The notes under the pieces are model-generated. The model saw only the letters and a list, made by a program, of their open reading frames with translations, made no database searches and was not told where the DNA came from. From Letharia columbiana (taxonomy: Eukaryota; Ascomycota; Lecanoromycetes; Lecanorales; Parmeliaceae), in assembly GCF_014066305.1 (NCBI RefSeq), contig NW_023501061.1, forward strand, positions 496,001 through 560,000: a stretch of 64,000 nt of DNA, in the 5' to 3' direction. The position numbers were made by a program, and so were the translations under genes. Below are positions 12,315 through 22,708 of this stretch, piece after piece (within the stretch, counting starts at the first letter, position 1; each line of letters begins with the position of its first letter).

Positions 12315-13043
12315 ATGCCCCCCCCCCGCCCCTCCATCCTCTGCCTCCACGGCTCCGGCACCTCCGCCGCCATCTTCTCCGCCCAAACGCGCCGCCTCCG
12401 CTCCGCCCTCCGCCCTTACTTCGACCTCATCTTCGTCGACGCCCCCATCCCCTCCCCCCCAGGCCCCGGCGTCCTCCCCTTCTTCAGCGACTCGGGCCCC
12501 TACTACAAATGGTTCTCCCCCACCACCACCACCACCACCACCACCACCACCGTCGAAGCGCGGCAGCGGACCACCTCGGAAATCGCCGCCGTCACCGCCG
12601 CCATCGAGCGCGGGCTCGCGAAGCAGGGACGCCGGGTGGCGGAGATGGCGGGCGTGTTGGGGTTTTCGCAGGGGACGGTCGCGGCGGCGCTGCTGTTGTG
12701 GTTGGGGCGCGGGGGCGAGGGCGGCTGGGCCGGGTTGCGGTTCGGGGTCATGCTGTGCGGCGGGTGCAGGGCCGACGTTGTGGGCATGATTGGCGACCGG
12801 TTGGCCGTCCCGACGGTGCATCTGCACGGCTTGGCCGATCCGTTTCTGCACGCCAGTCGCTTGCTGACGGAGTGTTTCCGCCCGGAGTTTCTGACGGTGA
12901 TGGAGTTTGAGGGCGGCCATCATTGTCCGTCGGGGGAGGGGGATGTGGATCGTTTGGCCGGGTTGGTCGTGGAGGTGGGTGGGGGGGGGGGGAGGAGGGG
13001 GAGGGGGGGCGGGGGGGTGACGGCGGCTTTTGGTGTGGTTTGA
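12315..13043 (+). CDS. FSH1-family serine hydrolase (LovG-like thiohydrolase candidate)
   Basis: 242 residues from the Met at 12315 (CACCATG context), chosen because MPPPRPSILCLHG is the usual FSH1 opening; the longer frame from 12048 would translate a microsatellite. Alpha/beta-hydrolase features: LCLHGSGTS near the N-terminus, the nucleophile elbow GFSQG (Ser about residue 120), the acid in LHGLADPF and the His in FEGGHHCP, so the triad is complete. Two oddities are a run of ten Thr encoded by an ACC repeat, and a Gly/Arg-rich C-terminus encoded by a long G tract, where the true reading frame is uncertain. Family members beside highly reducing PKSs, such as LovG, hydrolyse the finished chain from the carrier domain; that role is inferred from position. 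GC content is much higher than in neighbouring genes. Confidence 0.85.
   Translation: MPPPRPSILCLHGSGTSAAIFSAQTRRLRSALRPYFDLIFVDAPIPSPPGPGVLPFFSDSGPYYKWFSPTTTTTTTTTTVEARQRTTSEIAAVTAAIERGLAKQGRRVAEMAGVLGFSQGTVAAALLLWLGRGGEGGWAGLRFGVMLCGGCRADVVGMIGDRLAVPTVHLHGLADPFLHASRLLTECFRPEFLTVMEFEGGHHCPSGEGDVDRLAGLVVEVGGGGGRRGRGGGGVTAAFGVV
12521..12551 (+). repeat. (ACC)10 trinucleotide repeat inside the hydrolase gene
   Basis: Encodes ten consecutive Thr residues in the FSH hydrolase, between WFSP and VEARQ. It falls in a loop region before the nucleophile elbow. Confidence 0.9.
12973..13017 (+). repeat. Poly-G tract at the 3' end of the hydrolase gene
   Basis: Runs of up to twelve G broken by single A or C bases. 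The tract encodes the Gly-rich tail and is a likely site of sequencing indels, so the C-terminus of the hydrolase should be treated as provisional. Confidence 0.85.
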
Positions 13044-13567
13044 GGGCTCGGGTTGAGGGTTGAGGGATTGGGTTTGGGGTGAGGTTCTTTTAGCAAGGGT
13101 TTTATAGGAAAGGGAATGCTCTGATGGCTAGGATCTGGCGTTCTTTTTTCTAATCACTTTTTCGAGATTTAGATAGCTCTTAAGACATTTATTTCCTTTT
13201 TCTCAGATCAAAAACATGCTACCAAGCGTGACCAGTGCTCGGTAGAAGCTGCTGCAGGATGAATCACCACTTATGAAAAATAGGTATAACCCAAGTGACA
13301 GAATCCGACGAGGATTGATTTTGGTAGAAAAGCTGAGATGTTGTCACTTCCGAGAAATACTTGCCTGTTCGCTAGTCTCCTGTTCAACTTATATTCAGAT
13401 GAAAGTATTCATGTAACGCAATTACTCCATCGCTAACTTCGCAGTAGCGATTTCAAAGAAATCTATAGTAGCGCCCCGCGATGCCCAGTGATACGTACAA
13501 ACTCAGGAAACATACTTTTTGTTTACGGCTAGTATTCCACCCAACACCGTGCCATGCCATTGTCTGT
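13044..13567. other. Convergent intergenic region
   Basis: Holds the 3' flanks of the hydrolase (plus) and the SDR (minus). AT-richer than the hydrolase gene; no gene seen. Confidence 0.5.
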
Positions 13568-14667
13568 TTAACTCAAATGACTCGTGAGCGACATACCCGC
13601 ATCGATCAGCAATCCAGTACCGTTGATGTAACTTGAGGCAGGACTACATAAGAAAATGATCATGCCTGCAACCTCCTCCGGCATCGCCATCCGACCAACA
13701 GGTCCAAGGATCTGCTTAACTCCTTCTGGGTTTGAACTCTTGTTCAACGCGTGCTGCATCATGGGTGTCGAGACGAAGGACGGGCAGACAGCATTGACGC
13801 GGATGCCTTCCGCTCTGCAATCAAAAGCTATATCATACCGGTAGTGGTTAGACCCACCAACACACCAGAGAGGAACAGATGACTTCGACAAGGAGCGATA
13901 GCTTACCAGCTGCCTTTGTCATTCCCAGCACTGCGAACTTAGAACTGATGTATGGCAGGCTTTTAGGTCCCGCGATGTACGAATTGACGGATCCAAGGTT
14001 GACAATGCAGCCGCGACCCAGATCTCGCTCTCCATTGCGACTTTGGTACTTGACGCTCTCCTGCGTAAGCATAGCTTTCGACACAGCGCGCATGCAGAGC
14101 ATAGTGCCCTTCGTGTTGATCGCAGCAATCTTGTCAAACTCGTCTATAGAAGCATCGTAGATACGGTCTCGCACGTCCATCGCAACCTAGCATGCAAGTT
14201 GTTAGACTTAGGACCCACTAGCATTTAGCAGGATCCTCAATACCATTCAACAGTGGGTTCAATTGCTTACTTACGCCGGCGCTGTTGACGTTATAATCTA
14301 TCCTGCCAAACTCCTTCATTGTTTGGTCAACCATCTCTTGAACGCTTGATGGATCCGTCACATCTACTGCGACGGCAATAGCGCGATAGTTGGGGGTTTG
14401 GGCATAGCACTTGCTCTCCTCGGCTGCTTCTCGAGCTCCTTGCTCATTGCGGTCTGCAAATACTATGCCAGCAACGCCAGCCTCGGCCATGGAAAAGCCG
14501 GTCTCTCTGCCTATTCCCGAGGCTGCCTATGGTAAGTGAGAACACATCATGTTAGCCGGCAACTCCAGGGCTGAGAGGCTTGTAGAAGGACTGTAGACGA
14601 AAATGTGTGAACTTGCCCCAGTGATCAATGCAAATCCGGTGATGCTGTATGCCGTTGGTGCTGTCAT
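13568..14667 (-). CDS. Short-chain dehydrogenase/reductase (SDR)
   Basis: Four exons: 14667-14617, 14526-14275, 14186-13907, 13827-13568, total 280 residues, the classical SDR length. Splicing gives the nucleotide-binding TGAASGIG across the first junction, NSAG, the catalytic Ser in NLGSVNS, YISSK (YxxxK), and IRVNAVCPSFV, all in order. The first intron, 14616-14527, starts with GCAAGT instead of GT; no GT donor gives the TGxxxGIG motif in frame. The other introns are 14274-14187 and 13906-13828. Such enzymes oxidise or reduce a hydroxyl/keto group with NAD(P)(H). The substrate is unknown; position suggests tailoring of the left-cluster product. Confidence 0.92.
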
Positions 14668-15506
14668 GTTCACTGTCTTTTTTCTCCACATAATGAGATC
14701 GTTATTGCTCGGGAAAAATTGGTTCCACGATCTGAAAACTATGAGGGAGCGAAACCAGTATCGATTTCTTCACCGCCATATGTACAGCCTCGTACTTCAG
14801 CTCATGGAATTTGAAATTACCGATGAAGGTTGCAATTTGTTGTGCCCGTTATACGCATGGCGAGCCCCCACAAGGATCAGGTACTGAAACCGCCCCATGG
14901 AGCATCACAATTACACATGATGGTTCTCACGTAGCATCAAACCGCAGGCATAGACCCTGTATTCTAAGTTTGTTTCCGCCCTGTCAGATATCTTGACTCA
15001 TGCTGACTCGGATCGCGCGACAGCTAGCAAGGTCTGTAGGAGAGAGATCGGCCAGGCACAGCCATTCAGCGCGTCTACATCCGGTACCAATCACCTCGTC
15101 CGCTAAAAGTGAAAAGAGGAATCCTGTGCGATCGAATTCCTTCCGCGAATGAATCCTAAGAAAGACAAAATTGGTGATATGAGACTCGTCTCACAGCATG
15201 TGTATTCACGGTGTTTCAGGAGGCGAGAGAGGATAGGAATACCTGAGGCTTGAAGATTTTAAGGCCACAGTAATCCACAGACGGCACTAAAATTTAGTGC
15301 CGGGCTAGTCGACCGTCACAGCCCTGGCCTGGTGGGCCTAATAAGGCTCGGGGGGCGCGAAAAAAAATAAAGGGGGGATAATTTTTTCCCAAAAAAAAAA
15401 AAAAATTTTTTTTAAAAAAAAAAAAAAAAAAAATAACCCCCCCCCCCCCCCTAAAAATTTTTTTATTTTAAAATTTATAAAAAAAAATAAAAATAAAAAA
15501 ATAAAA

Positions 15507-15542
<36 letters not shown>

Positions 15543-16508
15543 AAAAAAAAAAAAGAAAAAAAAAAAAAAATTTACCTTACACTGTGCCTTGCAGCCTCAC
15601 ACGCGACACTTTCGTGTTTTATCCTGTCTTTTTGGAGACCAATTGAAAGGATTCACTGACTGTCTCTTCGCACTGCGTGGGGTGATACAGGGTCGTTATG
15701 TCGAGTGTTGAGTAATGTTTCATGATCTTTGCTGACTGGGCAAAAAGAGAGTAAATCATGAAAGAATCTCATCGGTCCTTCCTCCAAAACACTCAACGCT
15801 CAGAGGTGCATAGACCAACAAGTTTAAGCATAGTTCTTACGCGAAAACCAACTATTAGACGAAGGAAGAGAAGCTGCTTACACAGTTTGTTGGCAGAATA
15901 GCACGCCTGAGACATTACAAGGTTCCCCGAAACTAACATGGAAGGTGGCGCCAAGCTGAGCCTTTACACGAACGTTATGCGAACCTCTTTATTACATGAT
16001 CTCCCAATACAAGTTTCATACGCCTTTGCCTCTTCTTCCTCCGGGCGGTGTACCTTTCGTGGTTACATTGCCCGCTGAGATGAGACTGTCCATCGTGTGA
16101 GGCGAGAAAGAGTTGGATTGGCTCACATAACATGTCTGCCCGCCCATCTATGTGCTGATGGGGCCCATCAGACACCCACTCCATGAGTCAATCGCTCCCA
16201 ATGCACAATGCAGAATGATGCCATCGGAGCAAACTACACCTCTCCATACGTACCCCATCACACTCGACGAGATCGATCCTCAACACCTGCAGCCGTGCAA
16301 AGGCGGAGAGTTCTCAACCGGATTGCACAGCAAAACCATCGTGAGTCCAGTCTCCCAATGGGATGAGTTGTGTCACTGACGTGGATGAGCAGGACGAAGA
16401 GTCAAGGAAAGATCGAAAGAAAACTCGGCAGCAAGCGACAGTGACCGAGACAATACTAAAACTTCGACACATCCTCCACCCCAATTATCGCACGACATAG
16501 CCAAGAGT
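14668..16508. other. Intergenic region with a homopolymer-rich stretch
   Basis: About 1.8 kb between the SDR start and the first supportable exon of the possible regulator. Apart from the low-complexity tract at 15349-15573, the sequence is ordinary and no domain is recognisable. Upstream exons of the regulator may lie in 16150-16500 but could not be joined in frame. Confidence 0.5.
15349..15573. repeat. Extreme low-complexity A/T/C/G homopolymer tract
   Basis: About 220 bp made almost entirely of runs of A, with blocks of T, C and G (for example 14 or more C in a row near 15440). The transition from normal sequence is abrupt on both sides. It resembles low-quality consensus or a collapsed gap more than natural DNA. 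Confidence 0.85.
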
Positions 16509-17831
16509 ATGGATGTCTTGGGGACAACTACTGCAGCCCCTTGGTATGGTTGGCCACAAGAAGCTCCCACATTTGGAAATGACGGGAATACGTTAATGTT
16601 CGATCAAGATTTCACGAGTATGTCACGCTCAGTCGTAAACAACAGAACATCCGTTAATGTTTTTGAGTTGTACAGAGAATACCAATTGGTGCAATTGCAG
16701 TGCTATGTCTGGACCATGTGATTTTCATCAAGAGCAGATGAAATCAAAATGCTCATCTGCCATTGCAACGCCGAAAGCCAATCCAAATCTTCGCCAGGCC
16801 ACTCAAATCCAAATGGACCCCTCAATTCCGGTCATGAGACCGAAGCCTGCACTACAAGTCCCCACCTCGTCCACGCAGACGTCTTATTCACCCCCAGAGA
16901 GAATACCATCCCGCAAATCGTCAACGAACAATTTTCACTCACCTCCGGAAAGTGAGCCCTCGCAAAAGGCCAAGAGGCACCGAGGCCATACACCAAACAC
17001 AACCACCACATCCAGCCGCAACAGCAGCGCAGCAACCCAGTTCGAAGGCAATAAAGATACTAACACCACGCGCTTTCAGACCATCATCGACGCAGTCCAA
17101 GCGGCGGGCTTTGAAAGTTTCGATGCTGCCGTCTCAGGTTACTATACCCATGCCTTCGAAAAAAATTCCGCCGCCGACCTGGCGCAAAAGACAAGCCGTG
17201 CCCGCCGTCTCGCCGGAGTAATGACCTCACTGCACGAGAGCTCCGCTACCTGGACGCTCTGGGAAGCAAGAGGTTACCGACATCAAGTAGTCGAAGCCGC
17301 CGAGAGTATCTACTCGTCGGAAGTCACCCGGCTTGCCAATAGGCGGAAGAGGAAAAGAGGTCACAGTATAGCTCCCGGTCGCGACTCTCGCAGTTCCTCC
17401 GAATTTGAAGGTAGTTCCAGCGAATTCGAGTCTAGCACTCCCTCCACCACAAGCACCAAATCTGGGCACGGATCAGAAAATCCCCGAACTTCGCTCGGGG
17501 AATTACAGCGCATCTTTCAAAACAAGGTCCGCACCACTCACCCCATCCTTTTCCGCTCAAGATATCAAACAACGTTTACTAATTTGGCAAAATAATCTAG
17601 CTCCCAAATCTCTGGGCATTACTGACGGAGCTCGCGGGAACACAGGGGTTGCAATGCGAGCGGGCCGCGCTGGCGGTTGCGTTGCTGCTGAACAATAACA
17701 ATAATAGTAATAATGACAATACGCGCCCATGTGGGGAGAGAGATCTGAGAGAGCTTATCCTCGATTTGGTGCATCAGACCGAGTGGAAGAAGGATATTTC
17801 TGATGGTAGGAGGGGTTTGTGCGATTACTGA
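16509..17831 (+). CDS. Putative fungal regulatory protein, N-terminus unresolved
   Basis: Model from 16509 (MDVLGTTTAAP) to the stop at 17831 with two introns. One runs from the GTATGT at about 16619 to the CAG at about 16675, giving QDFT-K-NTNWCNC in frame. The other is 17527-17600 (GTCCGC..TCTAG), joining FQNK to LPNLWALLTELAG. Visible parts are a Cys-rich stretch (WCNCSAMSGPC), a long Ser/Thr/Pro-rich region, a conserved-looking helical block starting RFQTIIDAVQAAGFESF, a basic RRKRKRG patch, and an Asn repeat near the C-terminus. I recall this helical block from fungal proteins annotated as bZIP-like factors, but no bZIP basic region is seen, so a DNA-binding role is a guess. Earlier exons (an Arg/Lys-rich stretch at 16390-16470) may belong to it. 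Confidence 0.55.
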
Positions 17832-18146
17832 TGGCTTTATAACGACGCACGGTCGCTTGGTTTGTAAAAATATTGTATGGCTCTCCGGGAATCGGGTTGG
17901 CTTTTTCGATACCATGGAGCGACGGCTTTCGTAAAGCGCTCTGGTTGTACGAGTAGCCAGATATTTGAAAATACGAGACCCATGTTCCCAATGGTTTAAT
18001 AAAAAAATCTTTTGCCCAATCCCCCATCGAACCCGAACAACAACCCCTTATCCTCCACCTCCTCACTCACGTCCCCCAAAATAAAAAAAAACTATCAAAA
18101 CATCCCCAGGTCCTGCATTCCAGTCTCGCATATGATGTTCGGAACC

Positions 18147-18175
18147 CATCCATCCATCCATCCAACCAACCAACC
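18147..18175. repeat. (CATC)n/(CAAC)n microsatellite
   Basis: Short tandem CATC units followed by CAAC units in intergenic DNA. Confidence 0.8.
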
Positions 18176-18404
18176 GCCGTCCCAACTCAGCTCTCAGCCT
18201 CCGTATACTATACTGCGTCCCTCCTCTGGCCCTTGGGGGCGCCCGAATCGGTGCTCCGCCATGGCACGGACGGTCTCAGCCTGGGTTCGGGATTGAGCGT
18301 GCTGGGCGCGTACTAGTACCTGCAGACTGGTCCGGGCGGGGCTGAGGCGGTGGGGTTTGGGATGAGGGCGGGTGGGCGGGTGGGGGCTCTTTTTCAAGAG
18401 AGGT

Positions 18405-18625
18405 TGTTTGGGGGTTTGTGGTTGGGGTTGGGGTTGGGGTTGGGGTGTGGGGTGGGGTGTGTGGGTGTGGGGTGGGGGGGTGGGTGGGTGGGTGTGGGTG
18501 TGGGTGTGGGTGGGTGGGATGGGTGTGGGTGGGGGGAGGGAGGGAGTAGGGAGGGGTGAGGGGAGGGGGTGGGAGTGGATGGGTGGGGGGGGAGGGGGGG
18601 GGGGAGGGAGGGGGGGGAGCGGGGT
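18405..18625 (+). repeat. G-rich tract with TTGGGG repeats (G-quadruplex-prone)
   Basis: About 220 bp with almost no C. It includes four TTGGGG units around 18421-18445, then GTGGG/TGGG units and long G runs. Many closely spaced G3-G9 runs satisfy the usual quadruplex pattern on the plus strand. It lies just past the 3' end of the P450 on the minus strand. Confidence 0.85.
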
Positions 18626-18753
18626 ATGCGAAAAGGGTTAGATGATTGTATGTATGCAGGTCTGATTGCAATAGCGCTCGTTCGCATCCTCATCCTCATC
18701 CCCATCACCCCCACCCCCACCCACGGCGACGCAGGAAAGATCCCCCACACGAT

Positions 18754-20376
18754 CTATCCATCCATCCACCTCCCCACCAACCCCACCCTCACCCCCTCCA
18801 AACTCGCCGTCGTCAGCCCAAACTGCTCCCTCCACGCCCCGCCGTCCCGGTCCTCGACGGCGCCAAACTCCTGGCACAGCCGCACGACGGCGTACGCGGC
18901 CTCCGTCAGGGCGAACTGCTGCCCGACGCAGATGCGCGGGCCGCCGTTGAAGGGCAGGTAGTTCCAGCCGACGCGCAGCGTGTCCCAGCGGTCGGGCCGG
19001 AAGAGGTGGGCGGTGGGGCCGTAGGCGGGGGAGAGGCGGTGCATGGCGTGGACGGAGTAGGTGACGCTTTGGCCGGCGGCGATGTGGATGGGGGCGGTGC
19101 CGGCGGGGCCGCCGCCGCGGGGGAGGAGGGTCGGTTTGTTGGCGAAGCGGGAGTTGGTGGGGACGACGGGGTAGAGGCGGAGGGCTGGGTGGGGCGGGTC
19201 AGAAGGGGGTTGTGGTCATGGGGGAGGGGAGGGGACTTGCATTCGTTGAGGAGGTTTCTGACGTATTTCATGTTTCGGAGGGTCTCGTAGTCTGGTTTCT
19301 CGCCGTTGAGCTCGTCGACTTCGGCTTTGAGTTTGGACCAGATGTCGGGCCGGCGGGCGAGGACGTGGAATGTGTTGCTCAGGAGGCTGGCGGTGGTGTC
19401 TCGACCCGCGAGGAGGATGTTCAGGAGCTCGTCTCGTAGTTGTCGTGGGTCGTTGGTTACTTTCGCGAGCTCGTTCAGGAAGACGTAGCGGCCTGGCGGC
19501 TTCTCTTGTGCATCCTTGCTCTCGCGATGAGCTAAGGCATTATATACGAATTTATCTGCGAAATCGTGCACGGTCTTGCATGCCTTGTCGAATTTTCTGT
19601 TCGCAGAAAACGCCAAGAACCGTAGGGGGCTTCGTCGATAGAGGATTTGGCCTTGTGCGTAGTCGAATGCGCTGGCGAAAGTTTGCTGCTCGGATCCTTG
19701 GGGTGCAAGCATTGAGTTTACAGACTCGCCAAAGAGAAATTCGGTCGCGCTGTCTAGGGTGAGCCGGAAGAAAAGGGGCTGAAGGTCGACTGTGGACCCG
19801 TCGCGGGGTATCAGGCTGATGAGTTCTTTAATGTGGACTTCGAAGGTGTTCAAGTCTTGGATTTGGGCTTTGGAGAAATTCGGCCGGACCAGTGCCTGTC
19901 AGCAGTAAAGTCAGCACTGCTTTCAAATATATACAGCAGGTGTTTGCACATACACGGGAATGCTCCCAATGTGCGCCATCAGTCGTAAAGATGCCTTTTC
20001 CTAATAGTGGTCCAAACGTGTGCAGTCGATGCCCTAGTCCAAAATCATTAAAATTTGTTGCAAGAACCGCCTTGATGTTCTCCGGATCGATGGTGTTGAC
20101 GAAAACACGACCCATTGCCGTAGAAGACCATGTCATGCCGTGCTCCTCGTATCGCTTCAGCGTGGTTTCAAGTAGCGTTTTATTCCTGGCAGCCTCCATT
20201 CGTTCTTTAAAGTAGCCATAGCCAATTATGCGCTCTGATTGAGGAATTCGATGAACTGGCTCACAGCCGTGTGCTTTTGAGAAGGCGCGCGCGGAAACGT
20301 AGGCGATGATTTTCTGAACAATAACGTAGCAGGTCAGACAGGAAAGACTCAGAAGAACATAAGCATGATAACCCAT
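18754..20376 (-). CDS. Cytochrome P450 monooxygenase (CYP52-like)
   Basis: Three exons: 20376-19954, 19895-19241, 19184-18754, giving 502 residues. The start [11 protein letters not shown] opens directly into a membrane anchor; an in-frame ATG at 20454 is less likely. Intron 19953-19896 is GT-AG. Intron 19240-19185 starts GCAAGT and ends CCCAG; only this junction gives the K-helix ExxR in NESLRLYP. Other motifs are I-helix AGRDTTAS and the haem loop [11 protein letters not shown] with the Cys ligand. Length and motifs fit the CYP52-type n-alkane/fatty-acid hydroxylase group, which often oxidises alkyl chain ends; the exact subfamily was not checked. The last exon is very GC-rich. It may tailor the polyketide chain or be an unrelated lipid enzyme. 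Confidence 0.9.
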
Positions 20377-21154
20377 TTCTACGGCGAGTGGCACAAGGCA
20401 AGCGATACTCTTGTCGCTGCTAGGAAAATGAAGACAGCGTTGAGCAGAAAGCAAAGCGATGACGAGTATAAGACGTGGAAGTCGCGGATAAATCTCTCAG
20501 CCTTACTTACATCTCGAAAATCCCTGAGCGGATCCGCAGAGGGGTGTCGGTCTCTGGTTTACACAACGTTGAAGTCCGTGGTATTGGTTGTATGGCGTAT
20601 GCATGAGATGACTTGCGCAACTTGTCTGGAGCTTAGCACACTCATGTTGGAGATTGGGAGGATTGTGTTTCAGCGAACACGTGTCACGTGATCAAAGCTG
20701 GCTGACAGTCATGCCACCTCAGCCTCGGTTGGGACCCTTCAGCCCAGGCTCGCTGTCATTGATTGTCATCTTGTGTATAGCCAATATCTGTTCTCTTATG
20801 GCAGAGCCCTGCATTGTTGTCATCCAGATAGACCGGACTGGGCTGAACAGGACAGCCTTATTGGTGAAGCTGGGCTTATTTCCACCCGTGACCAGATTGT
20901 CTGCTGACAAATAATCCAATTCGCTTGGTTGATAGAATAAAGATAGTAAATCTAGTACATTCACAAATAAATGTTGGATGGTCTTTTGATGGATGTTTCG
21001 AAATACTCAGGTATCTAGTGTTTATGCTAGTAGTGATGATTAAAACACTAGCGTTACCGCAGTGCCAAGGTAAGAGGTAAAATATCGTCATCAGCCCCCA
21101 CGCTAATCAAATTTTCATTTACATGTATCATAATCTCTCCCCATCATACACAAT
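20377..21154. other. Intergenic region
   Basis: Promoter side of the second P450 and 3' flank of the ATP-grasp gene; no gene recognised. Confidence 0.5.
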
Positions 21155-22708
21155 TTACTTACGCACTCTATCAACATTGATTCTCTCAATCATCTGGCGT
21201 AGATGAGCTGGAGTCTCTCCTCCCACCGCAACCGATGAAATGCTGTACTTGTATCTCCCACCTGGGCCTCCCGAACCATTGCACCACCCACAAATGACAA
21301 TCTGACCTTCTTGGATCTCTTTCTCGAACCGGCGCTGGAAGTCATCTCGCGTGCCTTTGAGGGCCAGTGGGTAGAGTAGAGCGGCGTCATGGAAGCCTCG
21401 CTGAATCGAAAAGTGCTTTTTGAGAAAACCCAAGGGATAGCTGGTGGGAACTCGCACGTTCAGATCGATGACGAGCTGTTTGCCCTTCAAATCTGTCATC
21501 ACATCTGCGCCGAGGGGTCCGTAGTATCCTTTCCGGTGCATGTAGGTGGCCATTTCTTGGGCGATGTCGGCGTACTGTTTGCGAAGATTGTCTTGTTGCT
21601 TATAATCAATGCAACCGCCATCCCAATGTCCGTGGTTATCGAAGATCTGTTCAGTACAGCCCGTGAAAACACTTCGTCCCTTTTTGGTGACGAACAGAGA
21701 TAGCGCTACAGCTGTTCCTGGAATCGTCTCTTGAAGCACGAGACTGGCGGGTCGCATGTGTTTGTTCGACTCGTTTATTTGTTGGATCATTCTTTTGACT
21801 TCGACAGTCAGTAGCCCGATGGCCTCTTGCTTTTCTGCATCTGTTTGAACCACGAAGACGCCTTGACTACCAAGAGATTGCGGAAGTTTGATGACAAAGG
21901 GAATTGGTCGCTCGATGATAGGCTTCATCATGCGCTCGACCTCATCCTTCAAGAGGCTTTCGTCATTCACCTGGTCGGGCTGTAGGTTGCAATCGATGAC
22001 ATCCGACTCAGGAGTTGGGATTCCTGATACAGCCAGTCCTGTCTTTGACAGAAGACCGTAATGCTTCTCGGGGTCGAACAAGTGTGGAAGGTGAACAAGA
22101 CAGTCCATTGGATTCCAAATAGCAATTTTGTCATCGGGGCTCGTAATGATTTCGGTTGGTGAGGAGACGAACCGCAGCTCTGGACGTTGGGCCGGTGCCA
22201 GCTGGTCGAAGACTTTGAGAGCATCCGCTTGATGGGTTTTTATCGGTGACAGCATGTGCTCTACCTGGGCCGCTTCGTCTCCAGCGGCATCGACGTCGAA
22301 GAGGACCAGAGGCATGTTGCCAGAGACGAAACCGTACGATTGAGGCCCAGCTTGCAGATTTGTTCGTGCCAAAACGTTACTGTCCATTTTGAGTGCTCTA
22401 GGAGATTGATAGGCAAATCTTGTTGAAAGTGGGATAGAAGAGGTCATCTGTGTTGTTGCCGATGGTATGGCATAGACTTGGATAATGTTTTGGCCGTGGG
22501 GGTTATCCAGAGAGTAAAGTTCGCGGAGAGTAGTATCCAGCTCAACCGCCGGCAGTGTATGAGCAATTTTCCGGTATGTCCTGGCTGAGAACCTGCTCAA
22601 CAGCACTGAAAGCCATTCCTTGAAGAATGAGAATGGGTACAGACTTTGCGGCGAGAATGTGAGGATAAAATTTGGGACAAACATGGTGAGTGTGGTGCTT
22701 TCAGTCAC
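21155..22708 (-). CDS. ATP-grasp ligase (solid-state-culture-specific protein family)
   Basis: Single uninterrupted frame of 517 residues. An internal Met at residue 9 is an alternative start. The N-terminal half is family-specific and includes FYSLDNP-like ELYSLDNPHGQN. The C-terminal half reads as an ATP-grasp fold: FVIKLPQSLGSQGVFVV (the ATP-binding Lys and Gly-rich loop), LVLQETIPG, then GADVMTD and LVIDLNVRVPTSYPLGF, which supply the metal-binding acidic and Asn residues. ATP-grasp enzymes activate a carboxylate as acyl phosphate and join it to an amine or similar nucleophile. I recall fungal homologues labelled solid-state culture specific; their substrates are not established to my knowledge. 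It is divergent from the ABC exporter at 23558, suggesting joint control. It could install an amide bond on the left-cluster product. Confidence 0.85.
   Translation of the reverse strand: MTESTTLTMFVPNFILTFSPQSLYPFSFFKEWLSVLLSRFSARTYRKIAHTLPAVELDTTLRELYSLDNPHGQNIIQVYAIPSATTQMTSSIPLSTRFAYQSPRALKMDSNVLARTNLQAGPQSYGFVSGNMPLVLFDVDAAGDEAAQVEHMLSPIKTHQADALKVFDQLAPAQRPELRFVSSPTEIITSPDDKIAIWNPMDCLVHLPHLFDPEKHYGLLSKTGLAVSGIPTPESDVIDCNLQPDQVNDESLLKDEVERMMKPIIERPIPFVIKLPQSLGSQGVFVVQTDAEKQEAIGLLTVEVKRMIQQINESNKHMRPASLVLQETIPGTAVALSLFVTKKGRSVFTGCTEQIFDNHGHWDGGCIDYKQQDNLRKQYADIAQEMATYMHRKGYYGPLGADVMTDLKGKQLVIDLNVRVPTSYPLGFLKKHFSIQRGFHDAALLYPLALKGTRDDFQRRFEKEIQEGQIVICGWCNGSGGPGGRYKYSISSVAVGGETPAHLRQMIERINVDRVRK

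Larger units (their letters stand above)
17832..18753. other. Convergent intergenic region with microsatellite and G-rich tract
   Basis: Lies between the 3' ends of the putative regulator (plus) and the second P450 (minus). It contains CATC repeats and a 220-bp G-rich tract; all open frames are low-complexity artefacts. Confidence 0.6.

Noticed and set aside
18276..18671. Long Pro/His-Thr frames (minus) and Gly/Trp frames (plus) in the G-rich tract
   Set aside because: Pure consequence of the G-rich repeat; both strands stay open in several frames.
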